Assembly: GCF_901709675.1 (NCBI RefSeq)
Contig: NC_051101.1
Span: 11,738,501 to 11,802,500 of the forward strand
DNA length: 64,000 nucleotides
DNA from: Syngnathus acus
Lineage: Eukaryota > Chordata > Actinopteri > Syngnathiformes > Syngnathidae
Reading direction: 5' to 3'
This document shows, piece by piece, positions 38,801 to 53,800 of the stretch; position 1 is the stretch's first letter; each line of letters opens with the position of its first letter. Below the pieces are notes generated by a model. The model was not told where the DNA came from and did not search any database. It worked only from the letters and a program-made list of their open reading frames with translations. The position numbers and the translations under genes are program-made.

Positions 38801-41800
38801 GTGACGCGCAGCTTCATACACGGCAGCGGCGGGCCTTCATCTGCAGGCAGAGCTGAGCCACAACAACCAAGGCGAGAGAGAGAGAGAAGTACTTCAGTGC
38901 AAGGCGCTAATGACAATTTAGACCTCCCCCCTCCCCTCACACTTTCTGGATCGGGACCCCCATACAGCCGCGATTTATGCCTTATTTAATTATATTTTCA
39001 CGGCCGAATACAAACATTCAAATCCATCACGTAATGGTTAGTGAAGCGTAGAAGAAACAATCTTTGGCATGACACAAACTGAATAATTCACAAAAGTGAT
39101 AAGCAGTGAAGCAGTTTGTGTGAGCGAGCGTGTCTATTTTTAGAGCGCTCTTATATTAAATGACAGGGTACGGCATTTAATAAAATGGAGAGAGGGTATG
39201 CTCTTTTTTAAATGCCAAATAGACACTTGAGTAGCTACACCTGCAAAATACCAATACATCAAATATTCTTTGCAAAATGATTTTTTTTTTTGTTTTCACA
39301 AAATAATAATAATAATACCACAATAACATCACAGACCCTTATAAAGTTTGGTGAGAAAAAAAATACTTTTGCGTATCTGGAACAGATTAAATAATTAACA
39401 TTATCTCCTATGGAAAATGTTGCTTTGGTTTCGATACAAATCTGTTTTATTTTGACTTCCTGGGCCAGACTAATCACAGTTAAGATGCTTTTCTCGCTAT
39501 GACACAATTTCAGGCATTTTTTTTTTTGGATGAACTTTTTAAGGCTGTATAATTTGAAGCCAAAGATGGCGGCCTGTGAGCCCTCACAGTGTGTGGGAGC
39601 AGACGAGCTGAGCCGGGCTCAGACTAGAGCAACTAATGGAATTAGTCTATCTAACACTATTGTTGTCTAATGCCTTTATATTCTGTCCAGTGGCGCACAC
39701 TAAACACATGAGACACATATTTGGACCAACTTTATCACTCTTGTTGACTAAACACAAACACTCGGGAGCCCAAAGTGGTTCGACCCGGCGGAGGGGTGGT
39801 GGGGGGACTATTTTCTATTGTTGCTTTTCTCTGAAGTGGCGCAACAAGCACAATAGCCTTCGAATTGTGTGTGTGCACAAAATATAGATGAATGTGGAGC
39901 CTGGCTTTTATAGTCTAGTAATTTATGCAAAGATGCTTTCTTTTTCTGTCATCCCTTGCTTTTGTTGACTCTCCCTCCATTTTGTTTAATTGTCACAGAA
40001 GTGCTTACTATAAAATGTTAAAACCAGGTACAGTCAAACCTCAATTTACAACTTGACATTTAAATTACTCGCAAATTTTTCCGGTTTGCCGGTATTTACG
40101 ATCATATTTCTCTGTTCAATGCTTCAAATTGACATTTTGTGGCCCTTCAGTTTCTCACTGTGTTAGTGTGTCACTTTTGCACACCATGTATTCTCTTCAC
40201 TTCTTTTATTCCTCGCCTTGTCTCACGTCCACCCACTTCTCTTGCTCGCACTGACACGAGTCGTCTTAAAAAGGAAAGTTGGGGGGGGGGGAAAAAAAAA
40301 AAAAAAAAAAGGTTTTACAGCTGTCAAAATGTCCGATCTGCCATTCGGTTGAAGCATGGGGGAGAATCAGAGGTGGCTAGAATACAGTGAGAAAAATGTA
40401 TAAGAATATTATAAAAACATTTTTAATTTTTAGGGGTTAACTGATTTTTTACATACGACGTGATTTTGTTCTTTTCTAATCCTTCAAACATTCCCTGTAT
40501 AGTTATGAAAAGCTTTCATAAAGGGGTTAATAGTTCCTCAAGTTAAAAACAAACTGGGAAACTTAATGGGCTGTAATAAGCGTTACAGGTTATCCAAGCA
40601 TGGCATATTTCCGTGAATGGATCAGCAAGCCTCAAAGTGGTTCTAAACAATGGCAAGCCTTCATGTGTCTTGGATCGGCGCCCACGCACAGTCACACACG
40701 CATGGTACTCACAGCTATAATAGTAGTGGCGCCCTGGCAGAAACTCAAACCCCAGCGAGAACGGGGTGAATCTTTGGATCTTCTCCGAGAAGCGCACCGA
40801 GCCGAACGGGGCGAAGGGGGTGTTGCATTCCCACCGCTTGATGGCGGCCGGCGTCTCCACGCAGCCTTGGAAGGTGGCCTCCTCTGTTAGATAGAGGGCC
40901 AGCGTCTCCGGCTGCTTGGGGCCCAGCGTCTGCTTGCTGGGGTAGTAAGGGCAGTAGAAGTCCAGGTAGTCGTTCAGGTTCACCTGGATGGACAGTTCGC
41001 CTGCCGTTAACCTGGAAAAAAGATAGATAAAAACCAGACTATTAATATTACAATTTATAACTTGACCAAGTTCAAGGATAACTGATGCAAAATGATGAGC
41101 AATAATTTGCTAAGAGAGAGGTAGTAACAGCAAGGTACGAGCAAGCTAGCTAGCTAGGTTCACTTTTAATTCGGTCTCAATTAGTTAATTAACTGAAAAC
41201 AATACTCAAAATAATAAATCATTTTACCGCCAAAGTCAATCAAGGAAATTTACTCAACGGCTACGGAATTCTAGAATTTTTTTATTTCAAATGCGACATG
41301 TTTCATGCGTAGGCTAATTGCTAAACCTTAAAAAAAGTAGCATTATCTAAAAAGGGTTTATTTTTGCACCTTTCGCATCACAAGACCTAAAAACTATTCA
41401 TTTGTTGAAGTAATTTAGTAGTGCCAAAAATTTGGATATTTTTGTGACTTTTGGTACAATGAGCCTTAGACGACTTAAAATATTAGTAGACCTAGCAAAA
41501 GTTAGCTTAGCACGGTTAAAATGATATTCTTAATTTTTTTTCTTATACTGTGATGCTTTTGGCACAATTCATTACTTGCCTCATTTAAGTGCCCTAAGCA
41601 GGCTTTCTTTTTTAAATTTCTCAAGCTGCTCAGGCCCGCCTCAAATACCAAAAAGCCACTCATAGTGCATGTCTATGATTTGACCTACTTATTACATGTC
41701 ATTTGAAATCAACAGAGTTCTTATTTTCAAAATCATGTCTGCCCATCTGAATCTTACCCCCTCCATATCTTATGGATCATTCTCCCATGCAATTTAAAAT

Positions 41801-44800
41801 CAATACGGATCTTGCTTTTGGCACCGGCCCATTATCCCTAAAAGTCTGATGGGAGACCAGTTGGAAATTGTGAGCGGTCAAGCGCTGGAAAGAAACATGT
41901 AGCAATTTGAATCGCAGCCGAGAATGTCCCTTCTCGCTCTTGTGCCACATATCACTTAAAATCAATAGGGAGTTTTTTTTTTTTTTTTTTTGGAGCTTTG
42001 GCATTGTGGAACGATCCCTCAAGTCTGCAAAAAGGTCGGTTGAGAACTGGCACAATGGACTGAGGCTTCTCTCAGACACTTACACAGTGTAATAGGAGAC
42101 TGAATGGAAAGAGAAAGCAATTAAGCAGATAAAGGGCATTCAGGGATTCCTAAATGCTTGGTGAAATGTTGAAACCTCCGGCTCAGTGATGGATTTATTT
42201 TTTTATTTCCTCCCAGCACAAATGAGACACTAGCATGTTAGAAGGTAATATTTTAGAATTACTAGTGACGCTTAAACACATCAGTGCTAATCATGAGTGC
42301 TGAGAGGAGTTCAAGAGCAACAACACCAAAAAAAAAAGTAAAAGTAAAACCTGTTGGGCTTGCTTCAACCTGTACAATGGCGATAAGCGCAGACGGGAGT
42401 GTACACGCAGATATGATTGACATGCACAAGCACACCTTCCGTCGAGGTTGACTGGCTTTCGGCACAATAACAACCCGTGGACAAGACGGTATCATTAGAA
42501 CAGAAGAGGTGCATAATGCAGCGCAACCATTCCTGCCTTCCTGTCAGCTACAGCATATTAAGGAGTTGCCCGTGTATAATCTAATACGGACCGAGACCGA
42601 GGCCAGGCTGAAGGAAGTCAGAGAGGAATAAGAAAGGTTGAGCGTGAAAAACAGAAACGGAAAGTCATGGCGAGAGCTAATGAGAGGGATGAGTGCTTGT
42701 TGATTCTTGCAAAATAAATAAATAAAATAGCATAAATACATAAATAAACAAATAAATCCACATACCAAAAACTCAGTCGTGCAACCTGACCTCATTGGTG
42801 CATTTGTGCTCATACTCGTAAAAAAAAAAAAAAAAAAAAGAAACTCCGATACTACAACACCGATACCACTTCACCAGTCTGATATATACATTCTGAGTGA
42901 GAGCCATGGGGACTTATTTTAAGTTAAACATGGATAACAAGACTTTTAGCCGAGTGAAAATGGTGTTCCGCAAAATGATCAACTCCGCTCGGGCGATGAC
43001 GTCGGCGGCTGCCAAGTGAGCTGCAGCATCGGGCCATTTAGGAATAAAATCTTCTCAGACTCTGCATCCTGGATAAATTGCGTCCTCGGGTACAGAGCGG
43101 TGTCAGGAAATCAATTGATTTGCATTTGATTAGCAACATTGCTAAGCATTAAAAAAAACACCCATCCATCTATTTTGTATACCGTTTGTGGATGAACGAA
43201 ATCGGAACCGACCTCGGACTTATTCACATGTCAATCTCAGGGCACAGAAACTGAAAACTATTCACTCTTCCATTCACACCTCTAGGCAATTCTGGACTTC
43301 ACTTTTGACATAGACATGTTCGCCGTATGCCAAAACCTCTAATTAGGAAGGCAGAATAAAGTGAGCATGAACCAACAGGTATGACAACAAAAAAAAACAA
43401 AAAAGTTAAGCGTTTTAATTAGTGACCACAGACGGTCTACGAGTGCCGACGATCAGACAGAGGGCGGAACAGCCATGTGGAAGACTTTAATTAGTCTTCT
43501 CTTCGCAAGGAGAACACGAGGGTGGAGAAGAAAAAAAAAAAGAAAGAAAACAGAGACGGTCCGGATGCAGCTCGTGAAGGGTCAGGTCTGTCAGTGGGAG
43601 CCTTTATAGAGGGGTGACAGAGCGGAGGAGAGAGGGGGCGCAGGGAGTCAGCGAGGAGGAACAAGAAGCATGTGGGGGGGGCGACTTGAGTACTTGAGGA
43701 AAGGACAGCACAGAGAGCTCCTCTGCTTTGCTCCTATAGATACAAGAAAAATTCGACTGATTCTTAAAAATTCAATATATTGTGCTATATAGTCAAAAAA
43801 AAAAAAAAAACAGTGTACTCAAAATGCATGCTAGCAATTATAGCAACAACATGGCGTATTGATGTCAACCTGTCAGCCATCTTTCTTCCCTCGTCCTCGG
43901 CGGGGCCCGCTAGGTTGGCGACCGGCCTAATTACACTCGGCTCAGTGGTGACAGCACAAGATGGGTGAAAACACGCGTGCTTTCGTGACGGATCATCATC
44001 TTCAACATGCTTCCGGCAGTTTTGATGTTTAAATGAAATTGTGACAAAACTGACATTTGCAAAACTGACCAGCTCAGAACATTTTTTTTTTTTTTTCTTC
44101 CCATCCCTCTGGTGGTGTCTCCTAACCTAGAATGCGCCAAAGCACATATCTTCATTCTACTTTGTTCTCAAAGGCCAATCGGAGCACCGTCGTGTGCTAG
44201 TTTAACTATGCGTACACACAGCGGTGCTAACGCTAAGCGTGCCGCGCACCATTCTAATGATGCGCGGCGCTTCCACCGTGCCCGAGACCTTTGATCCTTT
44301 AATATGAGGGAATAATTAAAGGCGCAACAATCCCACAACATGGCGTCAGGAATACAGAACAGACCGCATCATCCTCATTCACGCATGCCGAACATCGGCC
44401 GACTGCGGGCTAAAAATATTCAGCAGTGAAAAAGTGCGAATCCCCAAGCAGAGGCCGCTTTTCGTGCTTATGTGCTAAAGTTAAAGCTCGTGTGGAGACT
44501 CGGTGGCGCCGTGGTCAAACACAGCGGGAGGGGGTGGAGGGACTGACTAAACTCGAGGCTCCTTGTGGTCACTGAGGCATCGCTTCAAAAGTATGCGATG
44601 GTGGACGCGAGTTACTGCAATATATTATGCTAGCAACTGGCTAGCATGACGACAGTGATGCCTTGAGATGAGAAAAAAATAAATATTCAATATGGTTTTG
44701 ACCCCCCCCAAGCTGACATTCAGTAAACAAAGAGAAATCCACTTTGTGACTTGATTTGAGGAGCAAATTTCTCATTTTGTGGAGTAGTTTTGTGGCTGAT

Positions 44801-47800
44801 AACAAAACAAAAGAGACACGACACTTCATTTTGACTCCGTTGCGATCAAATCAAATAAATTATTATAACCATTCCTTGTTCTAATCATTTTAGGACTGAT
44901 TGGAATGAACTCGTCGTGAATTACCGGCTCCCTCCTGTTAGCAATTTCTCAACATCTAAACCCTTCATTAGTGAGATGTGAAGTGACCTTGGGAACTTTG
45001 AACAAATTTAAACATAATAAAGTCTTCAGATAGAAAGACAGCATTTTTTTTTTTTTTTTGGGACAATCAAATTAAGAGTCAATTAACTCGGGAATTCTCC
45101 CCGGAGATTTTGGAAGGCATCAAGGTCAAAGCTAACTATCGTAGCATTTTTAGCTAAGCCAGAAACTGAAGCGGGTCTTCGCCATTCATCCGCAGGAGGC
45201 TCAAAACAAAGTGAAGGGATTAAGCAGGTGGCGAGCCTTCAAGCGATCTACAATTTCATACGACACAATCCCTACTGTGATTAAGCGGGGCGTTGCCACC
45301 AAATCACATCAAACTTGTTTTCTCCAACGTCGTGACACACATCACGCCCCCCCACCCCCCCAAACAAAGCGGAAATGTTAGAACCACAAAAAATGCTGCT
45401 GGGTTTTGATAGCCACCCAAAAATTTTGGTTTTATACTAATTTCGTTCATTACTCGGGCCTCTCGGTAGGGGAAAAACAAATTCAACGTCGGGAATCCTG
45501 CTTTCCAGTATGCTCAACAGGATTTCCTTTATGGGAATAACAACTGCTGCAGAATCTGAGAAGTATCCCGCTCGATTTCCTTTGCAGTGTTTCTGTACAT
45601 TCGTAAATGGGAGTAGAATCAGGTCAACCCCGCCTCCCCTCTTATCACCCCCACTCTGAGCCTTCGCCGAGCCCAAACACCAGTGTTGTGTCTAACCTGG
45701 TGCTTACGCCCAACCACGCGCACAAACAAGGAACTCACCCCCCGCCTCGGACCATCTGCGGACCCCCCGTTGTTCAACCTCCTGCAAAGCTGGACGAAAA
45801 ATCTCTCGGCGTAAGCCCCGCCCGCTCCCAACATGCACGCCTTCATAAGATTCTTAGCTTGACCCAGTGAGACAATGACACAATCACAAAGTCTTTCCTG
45901 TTTTTTATCCCGACGCGACTTTTCCCATCAAGGTTGACGGGAAGTGTGTTTATGCCGCGTTCCTGGAATCCAAAAATGTCGGAAGTACCAGTCATCCGAT
46001 TGGGAAAGTGCAACGAGAGCGCTGCTCCAAGTTGAAGGTCACAGTTCACAAAGCTGGAACAAACAATGGCCAAGGAGAGAGTATTGGAGCGAGGGTAGGC
46101 AAAGTGGAGGCTGCGAGCCACTTGTGGGCCCAGTTAGTTTTTCAAACAGGCCAACTGAGCATTTTTTTTTTTTAAATTAAATAATTAAAATGAATTGATC
46201 TTATTTAACAATTGTCTAATTGGAATTTATTGTAATACAAAAACTTTTTTTTTTAAAAATATTTATCCAGCCTTAGCTCTGTTTTTAAAATAAATATTGT
46301 GTGGCCCATCAGCACAAAAGTTTACACCCCCTTGTTATAATCAAGTCTAATCATAATCATCATCATTTCTAATAAATCATCATCATCAAGTCTAATAAGC
46401 AAACAGTGACAACTCATTATATTTCTCTTTCGTTTCACACCGATTGCTGTTTTTTTTTTTCATTTTAACTGGAACAAAACATGCTTTTTCCTACTTTCCC
46501 CCAGCCTTGAATGCAGCACTACCATGTCTTTTGGTAAATCAACCGGCACACATAACGTCTTTGTTGTACGGAATATGATGCCGTGGCACTCACTACGTCT
46601 ATTTCAAGCCTTGGAGAAGATCTTATTTTCTGCTTGTTGTTCATTCTGTGCGACTCAGCAGCATATCACAAGTGAGGAAAATGTCATATTTCTGCTTGCC
46701 ATCAGTATCAAAACCAACCCATCAGGAGCATTTTGATACGGCTACAGGTGTCCGCAAACCACAAGAGCCACTCTCACTATCTGTGTGTGTGCGTATGGTC
46801 AGGCCTAATCTCACTTTTCCAGCTTTTTTCCCCCCCCTCCAAAAAGATTGTACCCACTCTGTGATGTAAATAGGCTGGCAGTCTTTCAATTGTTTCAATT
46901 TTCACAGTTTGACCAGAGCATTGTGAGTCCACGTGACCCCGGGCCAGCAATAACTGCTGCTTTATTTCACTTCCAATCCAACAAACAAATAAACAAAGTT
47001 CGAGAGAAAGCGGGAAGTGTTGGAGCTGTGGACAAGCAGGAGGGTTAAATAAGGTCAGATGTGCCGTTACCAGGACGACAGCCAATCGAGAGCCGGGATG
47101 GGGGGCCCGAAACAAAACCCCGCCCATACACCTTACTCGTCTTCCATCTTTGCCTTCTCACAAGCAACCGCCAGAAAGCCCAAAGCTCAAAGTAATAAGC
47201 ACACGTTGTAGAAACGAAAGAAAAAGTCATAGAAGACAAGTCGGAACAAATCGAGTGTTAACACAAGCAAGGCTTAAATATGTTCAGGTAAAAATAAAAG
47301 AAAGGACAAGAAGAAACTATTATATGGAGAGTGAAGCAAAGTTAAAATATACAGTGGCTAATCGGAAGTTAAGCACGTTAGCATTTTAGCATAAACACTA
47401 AACACGGTGAAAAAGGACACGACCAATGGCTCGAAATTTTGACTCGTCTGAGAATTCCACTAAGTAGGTCACACGTCCGATAACAGACAACGAGACCTTC
47501 TCGCGCCGCATTTTTGTTTTCATCTGCAGGACTCGAAGGTCGAAGCACCGACACATCCTTCCTGTTCCACTTTTTGTCGTAGTAACAAGTCACAAACCGG
47601 CAACTGGAGACAAAAGCGAGGCTACGTCAATGCAACACATAAAATTAAAAAAATTAAAAATATACAAACATCATAAGACTGAAGTAAGTGCAGCTCGACC
47701 CCCACCAAGAACTAAAAAAGACGAGGCAATATGCCGAAACACGTTTCCACACCGCATGCGCTCAAATTCCTCAAATTCCACGTGGACTATGCAAACACCT

Positions 47801-50800
47801 AGCCGCTTTCCAGCTGAGCCAAAACATCCATCAACAAACTTATCATTGGCCCATTTCAGACTTTTTGGTAACAACAGAGCCCCCTGTCAGCAATCAATAA
47901 AGGCCGATTGAAGAAAAATACTTTGTGATTTCACTCGAGTCGAGAGATTCCCAATGAGAGGACGGGCAGCCGTCGGCCGGTCCAGACATGTCGAGAAAAT
48001 GCGTCCTAATAGAAGCAACCGCTCTGAATTATTTACACTCAGGCAAGGAGAAGATGCAGGGGGAGACCATTGGGCACGTGAGTCAATAAAATAACACTTG
48101 GACACATTCCAGTTCCTCTGACTTGTCTTGAATGCTTTTCTGCAATATTTTTAACTTTCGTGCAACTACCAATTCAAAGTCAAATGTGATTCTCCTCCCT
48201 CTGCATTCCTTTTGAGTCATTTGCTCCAAAGCAATTGTGGCATTCCAAAGTAGGACAATCCAGTTGAATTGGAAGGCAAAGCAAACCAAGAAGAATTCTC
48301 TTTTTCTGTGTTTAGCACACAAGGGTTGACTTTAAGTTGTAATATCACTAATCACCACTAGATGGCAGACATTGCTTTTCAATATATTCCCTTCAGTAGT
48401 TTTTTTTTTGCAGATTTGGAATGATATGGATGTACATAATATTACCATTTTGAATGAAACACATGATTTAATTTCATCGCAAATGATTGCAAAGTCAGCA
48501 TCTGGTTTAAAATGCATCGCAATGGTTACGATAGAAGCAGAATGTAATTATTACAGATTTGCTTGACTACGCCACAGCAGTTCTACTTTAGTAACTCGCA
48601 ACACGGTTCCCTCAGCCGTCACTTTTCGAGACGTTACTTCACCTTCTCGCTTCTCTCCATTGCCTCTTCCACTCCCCCCTCCTCTTCTGTGTTTATCTAA
48701 GCACTTTCACGGTCACTGCTCTGGAATCCCAAGAGCCCAAACTGGCCCTCAGCCTTGCCTTCCTCCCTCCCTCCCTCCCTCGCAGCCGTTGCACGCTTCT
48801 ATCCGCGTCTCCATCTTTCTCCGTCACAACTCTTAGGCGTCATAGCGGGCCGCACATTCCGGGTGCGGAAGGTCGCCCGGATAGCCCCCTCGGGGCACTC
48901 GGCTTTGTCCTGTTCTAGTCACGCACAGCTGCCCACCTCGCTCCCACGACTCCACGAGACGCAGCTACAGTACATTTCATGCTAGACAGTAACAAATTGT
49001 TTTTGCATTTTTCATATGATTCATAATTGATATATTTTAGCTTGTATTTTATCAAATATTTATATTTATTGATTTCAATTTTTAATCGTCATTTTAACCA
49101 TCATTATTCTCTTTATTACAAAGTTGAATGGGCATTATATACTTTTCCTTTATGACAAGTTAAATATATATTTTATGCAATTTCTTGCTTTATAAAAGGC
49201 CAGAGATTCCTTGGAAACTTTGTCGCATTTTGCATACAAGCAGGAACTGAACAGATTTTTACAGTGTGTCACTGTGCTGGCAAAGTCTGATTAATTTGTC
49301 ATAATTTTGGTAAATTTTAGAATTTAAAAAATAGATTACCAAATATATATATTCAATAAAAACGATACGGAGGGAAAATTAGTTTACAGAAAAAAATCCA
49401 AAAACAATCTGTGATTTATGATAAATATAAAATGCTTTCTAAAACCATTTTCATTCCAAGACCAAAAAATAAAAATCTTACAACATCTGCTTCCTTGAAA
49501 ATCAGTACGATTTTCGGCACTTTACACATGATCAGCGACCTAATAAAGGCATGGCAAAGGCTAAATAACAAAAACAGTGCATTTTCACAACAGAAGATGG
49601 TCTCATCTGGTCAACATGAGGGGTCCTGGCTAGTGGGACCTCGAAAATAGGTGCTCCCGTGTCACCATGGCAACAATAGACATGCCTTTCACCTCATTTC
49701 AAAACAATACACCTGCAGAAATTTCAGGTCGAGTACAACATTTTGTCGCTCCAACCAGATGCCTTTCTCTGCCCCTGAGCATTTCGGAAAGGCCTGGCGG
49801 AGGCTTGCGACACAATGGGAGGGGGAGCATTGAGGAAGGAAGCGGCGGGCCAGGGTCAAGGGGAGCCATGCAGACACCCGCCTCACGTAGGGCTGGATCG
49901 GGATTATGTGATTAATTTGGGATTAAAGATGACTGACTGGCTGCTTCTTTAAGTAATGAACCATGATGACCCAAAATTACAAGATTAACACACAGAAGGA
50001 TCACAATGTACGTTGAAAAATTTAGAAGAAGAAAAAAAACGTGTTCAAAGATCTTGCTCCGAGTGAAATGGGATTTGTGTTTCTTGTCGCTGGATGTATT
50101 TTCAGTACAACACGCACTTTTTAATTCACACGCTCAATCTGCGTTTGTACTTTTGGAAGCACAAGGAGTTCCATTTCCAGTTGAATAGAGGAGCAATGAG
50201 ATTCATGAGTTCTTCCGCTGCCGAGTTGGGGCGAGGCTTAAAAAAAAACATTGCTGCTTGAAACACTGTCAATTACAAAAAGAGGAGTTACGACTGGTGT
50301 GCTCACTTTAAAAAAAAAATGAAAAAAGAATCACAGACATTCGGACTGCCCTCCATTGTCGGAGTGTGTGTGCGTGTAAACAGGACAATGCCACCATTGG
50401 CTACGTGCATCTTGATGCCACACCTTTAGATGAGGATTGTGTGTGTGTTCGCTCCCCACGCCCGTTGCTGACAGTGATAATAATGGCGGCTGACATCCTT
50501 TCTTGCCTCTTTGGCTCTCACCTCATCACCACGTCCCCCCCCCCAGGGGCCCTCTGGAGCTCTTTGGGGACATAAAATCTGTTGACTCCTTCCCTACCGT
50601 CCTTTCCTTAACGCATTCGCCATCCCCCGCCGCGGATGGTTTTACTCACATGTGTGTGTACTCATGCGTGTGAGGCGTTGAGATGAGAAAATTTGACAAT
50701 TGATGAGATCACATGACCCAGGATTATCGGTCAAAAGCATGATTTATAATGAGTCCTAAATATTTGAGTTTACTCGGTAAAGTTTGCTGTGTCTCAAACA

Positions 50801-53800
50801 TGCATTTCTGCCACACGGATTTTAAAATGTAAAAAATGCCATTGCCAAAAATATAAATGTAATATAAAGTCATGGAAATGTGAATTTAAAAAGAGCAAAA
50901 TTGTTACTCCCATATGGCAGAATAGCGCAATTAAATATTGAAATTAATTTTCAATTTTTCTATCGTTCCGCTTTAATTCGGGCACGATGGCAAACACGTC
51001 TCGGTGTGGTAAAATCATTCTGGTTCCTGCTGCACTCGTGTGTCGCGCCCGGGTCGATACTAATTTAATTTCTGTCTCGGAAAGTCTTGGGTCGTCTCCC
51101 GACAGGACCTCTGAGCCCGGCCAACGAGGCGCGAGCGTGACGGAGTGAAATCCGCCCCCCCCTCACATCCTCGGTGGCTCAACACAGTGCCGCGTTACAA
51201 CCGAGCTACACTTGATTGACTTTCCGTATCCTCGCGCCAAATCCTAATTGCGCTGGGGTTCGTCGGAAAGGAATATGTGTGACACGTTGAGCAATGGCGG
51301 CGAATGAATAGTCACAAACCACAACCTCCCGCCCCGTCGCCTACAAACAATGCCGCGGCCATTTTGTGCCAAAGAGTCATGTGCAGGATCAGCGAACAAA
51401 AGGGCAAACGGATGAATTAGCATTTAGCATTAGCTTTCCGCGTTAGCGCCACTTCACTAACACCGATAGCAACAAGAAAGCGACGTATGGTCATTTTGAT
51501 TCATTAGCTTTGATTTTTTTTACTCCTACTGTGTGATTTGGAATCGGAAAGCACTTCTAAAACGATTTTTCAGCAAGCTTAACAGAAACTGGGATGTACT
51601 TAAGCAAACTAGCCTTTTCAACCCATCTTTTTCAGCAAATATTTGCTCAATGCAATCTGAATACTAAAGCTGCTTTCCAGCCAATTGGAATCATTTGTTG
51701 GAGTAGACAGTGAGAAAAAAAAAAAGCACAAGAAATTGGCAGTGCGAGACCTCGTTGCGCAATCTGCAGGCCAGAGTATCAAAACCTCGCCAAGTGTCTC
51801 CTCCTTTTAATTCTCCAGTCACACCTTAACGAGCTGAAACAAGACAATGACCTAGCTGTGGGTTGATCTCCACAACATTGGCAGAAAGGCAAAGTTTGTT
51901 TATTTCCATCTACTCTAATCCAGTATCACTATCACACTCTGTGATGAGTCTGAAGATTAGTATCAGTCGAGTTCAGGACCTCTACCAAGGCCAAAGATTA
52001 GTACCAACTTGTACTATGGGGTGCAAACATCCTTTTTCCCGGGACAGTTTTTAACACAACTGATTTTATAGACTCAACATGTATTCTTCAATGACATGCA
52101 CTTCGGTTCAAGTCCGGATTTCCTGCACAGTCATAATAATTTGTATTATTATAAGGGATGGACGGGTACTGATGCCAGGTATCGTATCGGAGCCTTATTT
52201 CAAGAAATCGGCACTCTTGTGAGGGTTTTAAAATCAGGAACTGGTAATTAGAAATAAAAATTGAAAATTGTCATTAAATTCACACAATTTTAAGGGAAAT
52301 TGCTAGATTGGGATATAAAAATCAGAAATTATCTGTCATTGTTTTTTGGGGGAAATATCGATCAAAAGTACAGGTAGTATCGGTACCCAGTATCGGTACT
52401 GTTTACAGCTCAAGAATTGCATACTGAGATCTGTCTGAAGAAAAAAAAAAAAAAAGAACTGGCCCAATGATCATTATGATTACTACAATTAATTTGGTCT
52501 TCATAACCAAAATATGGTCACCCTGATTCATTCCAGTGTGTTTTCAATTCTGCAACAAAAGTAAAAATCTATTTGCACCTTAATCCGGACCAGCAACAAA
52601 ATGCGGCCTTCCTCATCATCCACCAAGCTTCCCTGTTGGAGGTAAGCCACAAAAACCCCCTAAAAAAACAACAACAAGAACAAGTTTGCCTTCATTCCAA
52701 GCTGTAATCACACTCGCATCTGTAGTCCGGTGGGTCACATGCAGAAGTGGCCTCAATTTGCAGACGACAATGCGACACAACCACTACAATCACATCTCAT
52801 CTTTTGTTTTCCCCAAAAGCAAAGCCACCCACAGTGCGTCAGCGCGGATAACACACTGAGTGTACGCCGACCGCAAACACACAAAGCACATTTACCAACG
52901 ACAGATAAGCCACACCATCACGCTGCCTCGGCTCGGGGACGGAGCTCAGCGGCCAGACAATCAGGCACGGATGCAGACCTTGATGCGACTCCATGACACG
53001 CGAGCTGAGACAAGAGCATGTGTGTGTGTGTGTGTGTGTGTGTGTGGAGGGACAGGGAAAAAAGTGCTAATTACCTGACTGTAGCTATCTTGATTATAGT
53101 TCAGCCAGGTTCTGTGTTAATCATTTATCACCATTTACACTCGTACGCACTCACAGAGCCTGTGACGCAATCGTAGAATAATAATTTGAAAAAAAACAAA
53201 ACTCATTTGCATGCACACATACGACCGGAGGCGGAGCGAGCAGGCACAGCCGTGGGTAAAGAAAAAGTACAGTGGATATGAAAAGTCAACACACCCCTGT
53301 TCAAATGCCAGGTTTTTGTGAGATAAAATAATAAAATCATGATTTTGTTTTTTACACCATAACTAGGCCACTTCTTTGGGGGGGAAAAAAAAATAAAAAT
53401 GAGTGGAGAAAATTAGGAACAGTTCCAAATGGTAATTATAGTGCAGTAAACCTGCAGGCTTTTGCTTGGATGTAAATAAATGTCAGGAAAAGCCTACTAG
53501 AACATCACATTTTTAAAACCAGAAATACTTTAAATGACAGCAAGTGTATGCTGACACCTATTTAACATGATTCTAAATGTGATTTGAATTCGGAGCGCAG
53601 GCAAATTCCAGCTATGAGGGTGTGCACACTTATGCAACCCCATTTCCGGTTTTCCTTTTGAGTCACGCAGGTTTTAGGTCACAAATGCTAAGAAAATACG
53701 ATATGAAGTGATTTATCTTGGGCTTGATTTTAATATAGAAGCATGTAAAGTAAAGGATCTAATGGTATCCAACACAGGATTGATTTTTTTTAATATTTAT